A stretch of 12,680 nucleotides of DNA from Pseudomonadota bacterium (GTDB lineage: Bacteria > Pseudomonadota > Alphaproteobacteria > Sphingomonadales > Sphingomonadaceae): assembly GCA_023392555.1 (NCBI GenBank), contig JAEVYW010000147.1, positions 1-12,680 of the forward strand. The letters are read 5' to 3'. The notes under the pieces were generated by a model. The model was not told the DNA's origin. It saw only the letters and a list, made by a program, of their open reading frames with translations, and ran no database searches. A program made the translations under genes and the position numbers. Of the stretch, positions 7,296 to 12,680 are shown piece after piece. Within the stretch, counting starts at the first letter, position 1. Each line of letters begins with the position of its first letter.

Positions 7296-7388
7296 TTTCG
7301 CGATTTCACGAGCCTCCTCAGGGGTTTGGGTTCACCCGCCATTCACGTGCCGGGGCAGAGGAAAAACCCAACTCCTTGTTTCTCGCCC

Positions 7389-7393
7389 GGAGG
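7389..7393 (+). promoter_or_regulatory. Ribosome binding site of the Gly/Tyr-rich lipoprotein
   Basis: GGAGG six bases before the ATG at 7400 selects that start over the in-frame ATG at 7376. The lipoprotein signal also begins properly from 7400. Confidence 0.75.
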
Positions 7394-7399
7394 CTCATC

Positions 7400-8002
7400 A
7401 TGCGCGTTCTTTCACTTCGCAATACGGCGATCATCCTCGCGGCCGGCATCGGTCTTAGCGGCTGCGCCACTTACGGACCCTATGGCGGCCTTGGCGTCGG
7501 CGTCGGTTACGGCAACGGCGGTTATTACGATCCGTACTACGGCGGCGGCTACTATGGCGGCAGCTACGGTTACGGCTCGCCCTACGGCTACGGCTCGTAC
7601 GGCTACAACTCGCCCTACGGCTACAGCTCCTACGGCTCGCCTTATTATGGCTGGTACGACGGCTTCTATTATCCGGGCAGCGGCTACTACGTGTACGACA
7701 GCAACCGTCGCGCACATCGCTGGAACGATCGTCAGCGGCGCTACTGGACCGATCGTGCGCGGACGTCGCGCAGCGATCGCCGCACTGGCGACAACTGGCA
7801 GGATTTCCTCGGCAACCGCAATGGCCGCAATGCGGACTACATCGCGCGCCGCAACCAGACCCAGGTCGTCAACAACAGCGGCACGGTGAGCCAGCGCTAT
7901 CGCCCCGAACGGAGCGAGGCTCGCAGCAGCGAGAGCCGCGGCTCGCTTCGCGAAAGGGTTCGCGAGGCTCGTCGCGAGCGCAACAACAACAAAAACGACT
8001 AA
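7400..8002 (+). CDS. Gly/Tyr-rich lipoprotein of unknown function
   Basis: A 200-residue protein with a lipoprotein signal peptide and lipobox LSGC (lipidated Cys at 22). The next 80 residues (23-102) are low-complexity Gly/Tyr/Ser/Pro with 26 tyrosines, built from irregular copies of a SPYGYxSYG-like unit. The rest (103-200) is very basic, rich in Arg, Asn and Ser with patches such as RRAHRWNDRQRRYW, and ends in NNNKND. I know of no named family, and no catalytic motif is visible. It is probably an envelope lipoprotein; a structural, adhesive or nucleic-acid/polyanion-contacting role is a guess from composition. It follows petABC by 158 bases, with its own ribosome binding site and a possible terminator between, so it is likely a separate unit. 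It converges with the MaoC-like gene, 7 bases away. Confidence 0.8.
   Translation: MRVLSLRNTAIILAAGIGLSGCATYGPYGGLGVGVGYGNGGYYDPYYGGGYYGGSYGYGSPYGYGSYGYNSPYGYSSYGSPYYGWYDGFYYPGSGYYVYDSNRRAHRWNDRQRRYWTDRARTSRSDRRTGDNWQDFLGNRNGRNADYIARRNQTQVVNNSGTVSQRYRPERSEARSSESRGSLRERVREARRERNNNKND
7466..7705 (+). repeat. Low-complexity Gly/Tyr coding repeat
   Basis: Imperfect short repeats built on GGCTAC and TCGTACGGCTAC-like units encode the Tyr-rich stretch (residues 23-102). Units vary in length and sequence, so this is degenerate coding repetition rather than a clean tandem array. Confidence 0.6.
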
Positions 8003-8009
8003 GAACTGA

Positions 8010-8471
8010 TCAGGCGGTGGCCTCGCTTCGGGGCCGCCGCCGCATCAACACGATCGACGTAAACTTCATCACCGGGACATCGTCCTGGTTCGTGACTGTC
8101 GTTTCCGTCCGGAACGATCCGATGTCCGGCTTCGACTGAGACGGCCGCGTTTCTATGATCTTGCCGCGCACGTGGAGCGTGTTGCCCGGATAGACGGGCT
8201 TCAGCCACCGCAATTCATCGATCCCGGGCGATCCAAGTCCCGCCTGCTCATCTTCCACGACATGCCGCGCAATGACCGCCATCGTCATCGCGCAGGTGTG
8301 CCAGCCGCTCGCAGCCAGGCGCCCGAAGTGGGTCTTGGCCGCGTGCTCGTCCGAAAGGTGAAACGGCTGCGGATCGTATTTCTCGGCGAACGCGATCACT
8401 TCCTCACGGGTCACGTGATAGGAACCAAAATAAGTCTCGTCGCCAACGGTGAGGTCTTCGAAATAGCGCAT
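8010..8471 (-). CDS. MaoC-like hot-dog domain protein (putative enoyl-CoA hydratase/dehydratase)
   Basis: A 153-residue single hot-dog domain protein. The segment EKYDPQPFHLSDEHA (30-44) contains the hydratase-2-like motif with the catalytic pair D33 and H38, followed by THFGRLAASGWHT (47-59), typical of MaoC-like (R)-specific hydratases. A later stretch, LRWLKPVYPGNTLHV, is the usual central strand region. Proteins of this type hydrate 2-enoyl-CoA thioesters, or act on other CoA esters such as mesaconyl-CoA-type substrates; the substrate here is unknown. The ATG at 8471 is chosen because the fold begins immediately (MRYFEDLTVGD); the frame stays open to 8558, but that part overlaps the divergent sulfotransferase start and is basic junk-like sequence. 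No clear ribosome binding site is present. It is a single gene, convergent with the Tyr-rich lipoprotein. Confidence 0.85.
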   Translation of the reverse strand: MRYFEDLTVGDETYFGSYHVTREEVIAFAEKYDPQPFHLSDEHAAKTHFGRLAASGWHTCAMTMAVIARHVVEDEQAGLGSPGIDELRWLKPVYPGNTLHVRGKIIETRPSQSKPDIGSFRTETTVTNQDDVPVMKFTSIVLMRRRPRSEATA

Positions 8472-8533
8472 TGAAAGGGCATAGCTGCGCCAACGGCTTG
8501 GCGCGAGCCTTACTGTCGGGCTAGCCTGCCGAC

Positions 8534-10126
8534 GTGGAGACCTCCGCCCCCGCATCACAACACTGGCCCCCGCGGCTCGTCGATGCCGCTCATGCGCTTT
8601 ACGAGAATCGCCTCGACGTCGCCGAACGGCTGCTGAAGCCGCACCTCAAGGAGGATCCGTTCGACGTCCGCGCGATCCGAATGCTCGCGGAGCTGGCTGC
8701 GCGCATCGGGCGCCTGCGGGATTCGGAAACACTCCTGAGGCGAGCGGTCGAGATTGCTCCCAACTTCACTGCGGCGCGGGCGAACCTTGCGCTTGTCCTC
8801 GGACGTCTCGGGCGACCCGACGAGGCGCTCGACCTCCTCGGTCCGGTTTTCGAGGAAGAGCCCGAAGACCTTGGCCACTGGAACCTCAAGGCGGCGACGC
8901 TAGGCCGCCTAGGCGACTTCGAACAGGCTGTGCCGCTTTACGAAAAGGTTCTCGAGCGAGCGCCCAACCAGCCGCGCGTCTGGCTCAGCTACGGGCATAT
9001 GCTGAAGACCGTGGGGCGGCTGGCCGACGGCATCGCGGCCTATCGCAAGGCGATCGAGCTCAACCCGACCCTGGGCGAGGCTTGGTGGAGCCTTGCGAAC
9101 CTGAAGACGGTGCAGTTCGACGAGGCGGACATCGAGGGCATGCAATCGGCGCTTCAGGCGCCCGGCCTCACCGACGAGGATCGCTTTCATCTCGACTTCG
9201 CACTCGGCAAGGCCATGCACGACGCGAACAGGCCGGATGATGCCTTTGCGCATTATGCGAAGGGCAACGTGCTTCGCGGAAAGTACCATCCATACAAGCG
9301 CACAAGGCTCTCGACGATCGTCGATCGCAGCATCGAGGCTTTCACGGCCGAGCTTCTCTCAACCGCGGGCGGGTGCGACGCGCCTGACCCCATCTTCGTC
9401 GTCGGGATGCCCCGCGCAGGGTCGACCCTCGTCGAACAGATCCTTGCGTCACATAGCCAGGTCGAAGGTACCTCAGAGCTTCCCGACATGCCCGCGGTTG
9501 CGCGAGAGATCGGCCGCTATCCGGACAAGGCGGTGGCGCTCTCGCCCCACGATCGGCGGTCCGAGGGCGAAACCTACCTCAAGCGCGCCGCAATTCAGCG
9601 CCGGACGGATCGGCCGTTCTTCATCGACAAGCTTCCCAATAACTGGATGTTCGCACCGTTCATTCACCTGGTCCTGCCGAACGCCAAGATCATCGACGCC
9701 CGTCGGCATCCGCTTGGCTGCTGCTTCTCCAACTTTCGCCAGCATTTCGCGCGGGGCCAAGACTTCACCTACGATCTCGAGGATCTCGGTCATTATTACG
9801 CCGACTACGTTCGGCTGATGGCCCATATGGACGAGGTACTTCCGGGGCGGGTCCATCGCGTCATCTATGAGCGGATGGTCGACGATACCGAGGCCGAGGT
9901 GAGGGCGCTGCTCGACTACTGCGGCCTTCCATTCGAGCCGGCGTGCCTCGCATTCTACGAGACGGAGCGGGCGGTCCGGACGCCAAGTTCGGAGCAGGTT
10001 CGCCAGCCGATCTACCGCCGCGCGACCGAGGAATGGCAACCCTACGACCCTTACCTCGAGCCGTTGAAGCTGGCCCTGGGCGATGTTCTTTCGGCCTATC
10101 CGGCTGCGCCTTCGCCGCAACGCTGA
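8534..10126 (+). CDS. TPR-repeat sulfotransferase
   Basis: A 530-residue two-domain protein without a signal peptide, so probably cytoplasmic. Residues about 10-270 are tetratricopeptide repeats; clear units include the one around LRRAVEIAPNFTAARANLAL (68-87) and the one ending YRKAIELNPTLGEAWWSLAN (170-189). Residues about 285-520 are a sulfotransferase domain: the PAPS 5'-phosphosulfate loop is GMPRAGSTLVEQ (291-302), the 3'-phosphate site includes RHP with Ser399 (391-399), and the C-terminal TPSSEQVRQPIY (483-494) is typical of this family. It should transfer sulfate from PAPS to an unknown acceptor, with the TPRs selecting a protein or glycan partner. The start is a GTG with a poor ribosome binding site. 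A TonB-dependent receptor follows 88 bases downstream on the same strand, with its own promoter-like sequence. Confidence 0.9.
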   Translation: METSAPASQHWPPRLVDAAHALYENRLDVAERLLKPHLKEDPFDVRAIRMLAELAARIGRLRDSETLLRRAVEIAPNFTAARANLALVLGRLGRPDEALDLLGPVFEEEPEDLGHWNLKAATLGRLGDFEQAVPLYEKVLERAPNQPRVWLSYGHMLKTVGRLADGIAAYRKAIELNPTLGEAWWSLANLKTVQFDEADIEGMQSALQAPGLTDEDRFHLDFALGKAMHDANRPDDAFAHYAKGNVLRGKYHPYKRTRLSTIVDRSIEAFTAELLSTAGGCDAPDPIFVVGMPRAGSTLVEQILASHSQVEGTSELPDMPAVAREIGRYPDKAVALSPHDRRSEGETYLKRAAIQRRTDRPFFIDKLPNNWMFAPFIHLVLPNAKIIDARRHPLGCCFSNFRQHFARGQDFTYDLEDLGHYYADYVRLMAHMDEVLPGRVHRVIYERMVDDTEAEVRALLDYCGLPFEPACLAFYETERAVRTPSSEQVRQPIYRRATEEWQPYDPYLEPLKLALGDVLSAYPAAPSPQR

Positions 10127-10145
10127 CGCGCAATAGCGCTCACCG

Positions 10146-10175
10146 GTCGTTACGGCGTTGACAAGTCGCTACGGC
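10146..10175 (+). repeat. Direct repeat upstream of the TonB-dependent receptor
   Basis: GTCGTTACGGC (10146-10156) and GTCGCTACGGC (10165-10175) match at 10 of 11 bases with a 19-base period. They bracket the TTGACA hexamer at 10158, so an operator role is possible but unproven. Confidence 0.35.
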
Positions 10176-10186
10176 TCTGTCCGAAT
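10158..10186 (+). promoter_or_regulatory. Candidate promoter of the TonB-dependent receptor
   Basis: A perfect TTGACA -35 hexamer (10158-10163) is followed 17 bases later by CCGAAT (10181-10186), only three of six to TATAAT. The strong -35 with a poor -10 would fit an activated or weak promoter. The start codon is 28 bases further on. Confidence 0.35.
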
Positions 10187-10199
10187 GCCGACACATTCT

Positions 10200-10204
10200 G
10201 GAGG
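10200..10204 (+). promoter_or_regulatory. Ribosome binding site of the TonB-dependent receptor
   Basis: GGAGG, extended by more G, lies 10 bases before the ATG at 10215. A second in-frame ATG at 10221 is two codons later; the signal peptide works from either. Confidence 0.6.
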
Positions 10205-10214
10205 GGGCTCCGTA

Positions 10215-12680
10215 ATGACGATGACGTTTCGCTCGCTGTACTTCGGGCTTTTTGCGTCCACCGCTCTTGCAACGCCGGCCATGGCGCAAGACACACAGCC
10301 GCAGACCACCGGTCAGTCGCCGGCACCGGGCACCAACGCCACGGACGTCACCGCGCCGCCGCCGACGGTCCAGGCGAGGCAGGACGGGTTGGAGCCGGAT
10401 CCGACCGAGATCATCGTCACCGCGACCAAGCGCGAGGAGAATCTCCAGAACGTGCCGGTGAGCGTCCAAGCGATCGGCACCCGTCGTCTCGACCAGCTGA
10501 ACATCTCGAACTTCGCCGATTACACGAAGCAGCTTCCGTCGGTCAGTTTCCAGACCGCTCAGCCGGGCCTGACCGTCGTCTACATGCGCGGCGTCGCGAG
10601 CGGCGGCGATGGCAACCATTCGGGCTCGCTTCCGTCGGTTGGCACCTATCTCGACGAGCAGCCGGTCACGACGATCGGCGGAACGCTCGACGTCCACATC
10701 TACGATATTGCCCGGATCGAGAGCCTCGCGGGGCCACAGGGCACGCTTTACGGCGCATCGAGTGAGGCGGGCACGATCCGCATCATCACCAACAAGCCCG
10801 AGCTCGGCGTGATGGCTGGCCGCATCGATGGTGAGCTGAACAAGGTCGCTCACGGCGGGATGGGCGGCAAGGCCGAGGGCATGATCAACCTGCCGGTCGG
10901 CGACCGCATCGCCTTCCGCGGGGTCGCTTTCTACCAGCGCGACGCGGGCTACATCGACAATGTCTTCGGCAGCCGCACGTTCTGCGGCGACACGATCTTC
11001 GGCGATGAAGACACGGCCGTCGGCTGCGTTCGCAACGGCATCACCGTCGACAATTCGCCTTATGTGAAGAAGAACTACAACGATCAGACCGTCTATGGCG
11101 GTCGCGCGGCGCTGAAGGTCGACCTCGACGATAATTGGACCGCGACGCCGACCTTCATGTATCAGAAGCTGAAGGCCGACGGTGTCTTCTTCTACGATCC
11201 CGAGCTTGGCGACCTGAACATTCAGCGCTTCAAGGCGGACGTCCGAAAGGACCGGTTCTGGCAGGCTGCGCTGACGATCCAGGGCAAGATCTCCAACTTC
11301 GACGTCACGTATGCCGGCGCGTACATGGATCGCCCGACCTACACGCTCAGCGACTATATGGATTACGCCGATGCGTACGATCAGCTGTACGAAGGCGTTG
11401 GCGGAATCGCTTACTACTTCGCGCTCCGCGACAGCAATGGGGACAATATCAATCCCCAGCAGTACATCATCGGCACCGACCATTTCAGGAAACTGAGCCA
11501 GGAAATCCGCATTGCTAGCCCGGCTGACCAGCCGTTCCGGGTCATCGGCGGTCTCTTCTATCAGCGGCAGTCCAACAAGATTCACCAGGATTACCGGGTC
11601 GACGGTCTAGCGCCCGAATTGTCGGTCAACGGCTTCCCGGGCACCTTGTGGCTGACGCAGCAGAAGCGCGTTGACAAGGACTACGCCATCTTCGGCGAGG
11701 CCAGCTTCGACGTCACTCCACAGATCACGCTGACGGCTGGCGGACGCCTGTTCAAATATGACAACAGCCTCATCGGCTTCTTCGGCTTCGGCCGTAACCC
11801 GGGGGATGACGGCGAGGGCGGTGGACCGTTCTCGGCAAGTCCGCCGAACGGAGCCTTCAGCAGCCGCACGGGCGTCGCGGCGTGCTGGACGCGAAGCGGC
11901 GAGCGATTGTTCTCGGGCGGTTCGGACGGCGTTTTCGCAAGCGACCGTACGCTTCTGCCTGCCGTCGTGAGTGGAAGCCCGTGTACGAACTTGGCTGACT
12001 TCGTCGATGGGAAGCTGGTCCCGAAGCGCGCCAAGGATCACGGCTTCATCCATCGCCTGAATGCGCAATACAAACCTCGTCCGGGACTGATGTTCTACGG
12101 TACATGGTCGCGAGGCTTCCGACCGGGCGGCATCAACAGGCGCGGAGATATCCCGCCCTATGACGCGGACTTCCTGACCAACTGGGAGCTTGGCTGGAAG
12201 ACGACGATTGGCCCCGTGCGCTGGAACGGCGCGATCTACCGGCAGCTGTGGAAGAAATTCCAGTTCAGCTTCCTTGGCGCGAACAGCTTCACCGAAATCC
12301 ACAACGGCCGCGACGCCAAGGTCAAGGGCATCGAGACGGACGTCAGCTATGTCGCCGGCGGTCTCAGCCTGAATGCCGCCGCGTCCTACACCGACGCCAA
12401 AACCAAGGGGAACATCTGCTCGTCCGCCACCGACTTCTCGTCGGACTGTTCGGAGGAAGGAAGCTGGATCTCAGCGCCGAGCGGAACACGCCTTCCGATC
12501 ACGCCGAAGTTCAAGGCAACCGGAACGGCTCGATATAGCTGGCCGGTCTGGTCGGACGTACGAGCGCACGTGCAGGGTGCCGTCGCATACCAAAGCTCGG
12601 CGGCCGCGACCTTACGGCAGGAGATCGAGCTCGTCGGTACGCTGGAGCACGTAAACCCGAACGACTTCCTCGGCCGCATC
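10215..12680 (+). CDS. TonB-dependent outer-membrane receptor (3' end beyond window)
   Basis: The frame is open for 822 codons to the window edge with no stop, so the gene is truncated only by the window. Residues 1-24 are a Sec signal peptide ending TPAMA before Gln25. A Pro/Thr-rich linker leads to the TonB box region TEIIVTATKRE (64-74), then the plug domain (about 76-195, with the conserved VYMRGV and GPQGTLYGASSEAGTIRIIT stretches), then the beta-barrel. The family imports ferric siderophores, haem, cobalamin or glycans using TonB/ExbBD energy; the ligand cannot be told here. The long, sphingomonad-style receptor belongs to the large expanded set in that order. Six cysteines fall in three close pairs (257/271, 557/590, 735/745) in likely loops. 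A sulfotransferase gene lies directly upstream. Confidence 0.95.
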   Translation, partial: MTMTFRSLYFGLFASTALATPAMAQDTQPQTTGQSPAPGTNATDVTAPPPTVQARQDGLEPDPTEIIVTATKREENLQNVPVSVQAIGTRRLDQLNISNFADYTKQLPSVSFQTAQPGLTVVYMRGVASGGDGNHSGSLPSVGTYLDEQPVTTIGGTLDVHIYDIARIESLAGPQGTLYGASSEAGTIRIITNKPELGVMAGRIDGELNKVAHGGMGGKAEGMINLPVGDRIAFRGVAFYQRDAGYIDNVFGSRTFCGDTIFGDEDTAVGCVRNGITVDNSPYVKKNYNDQTVYGGRAALKVDLDDNWTATPTFMYQKLKADGVFFYDPELGDLNIQRFKADVRKDRFWQAALTIQGKISNFDVTYAGAYMDRPTYTLSDYMDYADAYDQLYEGVGGIAYYFALRDSNGDNINPQQYIIGTDHFRKLSQEIRIASPADQPFRVIGGLFYQRQSNKIHQDYRVDGLAPELSVNGFPGTLWLTQQKRVDKDYAIFGEASFDVTPQITLTAGGRLFKYDNSLIGFFGFGRNPGDDGEGGGPFSASPPNGAFSSRTGVAACWTRSGERLFSGGSDGVFASDRTLLPAVVSGSPCTNLADFVDGKLVPKRAKDHGFIHRLNAQYKPRPGLMFYGTWSRGFRPGGINRRGDIPPYDADFLTNWELGWKTTIGPVRWNGAIYRQLWKKFQFSFLGANSFTEIHNGRDAKVKGIETDVSYVAGGLSLNAAASYTDAKTKGNICSSATDFSSDCSEEGSWISAPSGTRLPITPKFKATGTARYSWPVWSDVRAHVQGAVAYQSSAAATLRQEIELVGTLEHVNPNDFLGRI

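Noticed and set aside
7466..7705. CRISPR-like or variable tandem array
   Set aside because: Repeat units are short, uneven and in frame within a coding region with a lipoprotein signal; there are no regular repeats with unique spacers.
8472..8533. TTGGCG 17 bases before CTAGCC as a sulfotransferase promoter
   Set aside because: The -35 is fair, but the -10 has almost no match to TATAAT, so it is not reported as a feature.
9473..10120. 215-codon minus-strand frame over the sulfotransferase
   Set aside because: It is antisense to a conserved sulfotransferase domain with intact PAPS motifs; it has no start signals and no recognisable domain.
10140..11585. 481-codon open frame on the minus strand opposite the TonB receptor
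   Set aside because: It is antisense to a receptor with a clear signal peptide, TonB box and plug motifs; the frame is a GC-rich codon-bias artefact and its product (Val/Arg/Asp-rich) resembles no protein.

Overview
The window is GC-rich, densely packed bacterial chromosome. It carries a QueC/QueE pair, an alphaproteobacterial-style three-gene cytochrome bc1 operon (Rieske, full-length cytochrome b, cytochrome c1), HemF, LipB, and a TonB-dependent receptor with a signal peptide and TonB box typical of sphingomonads. Together these suggest an aerobic alphaproteobacterium, most likely Sphingomonadales (Sphingomonas or a relative). That placement is inferred from protein character; no rRNA marker is present.

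Layout from left to right. (1) Positions 1-774, plus strand: the 3' end of queC overlaps queE, two steps of 7-deazaguanine (queuosine precursor) synthesis. (2) A strong hairpin terminator at 796-827 separates these from a minus-strand pair: a small Ala/Asn/Asp-rich lipoprotein (863-1135) and lipB (1222-1884). (3) Divergent from lipB is a polytopic membrane protein (1983-2807). Its 3' end overlaps by 52 bp the end of a minus-strand GNAT acetyltransferase (2756-3367), which is itself coupled by a 4-base overlap to hemF (3364-4227). (4) A 162-bp divergent intergenic region with an inverted repeat separates hemF from petABC (4390-7241), so an oxygen-dependent haem-synthesis gene and the haem-consuming bc1 complex face away from each other. 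(5) Next come a Gly/Tyr-rich lipoprotein (7400-8002), a convergent MaoC-like hot-dog protein (8010-8471, minus), a TPR-sulfotransferase (8534-10126) and the first 822 residues of a TonB-dependent receptor (10215 to the window edge).

Most of the window is housekeeping metabolism (tRNA modification, lipoylation, haem, respiration). The accessory-looking part is 7400-12680, with cell-envelope lipoproteins, a sulfotransferase and an outer-membrane receptor. No tRNA, rRNA, CRISPR array, insertion sequence, phage gene or attachment site was seen, and no gene-free stretch exceeds 300 bp. I did not find a clearly new multi-gene system. The best leads are the hemF/petABC divergent control region and the sulfotransferase/TonB-receptor pair lying next to a Tyr-rich lipoprotein.
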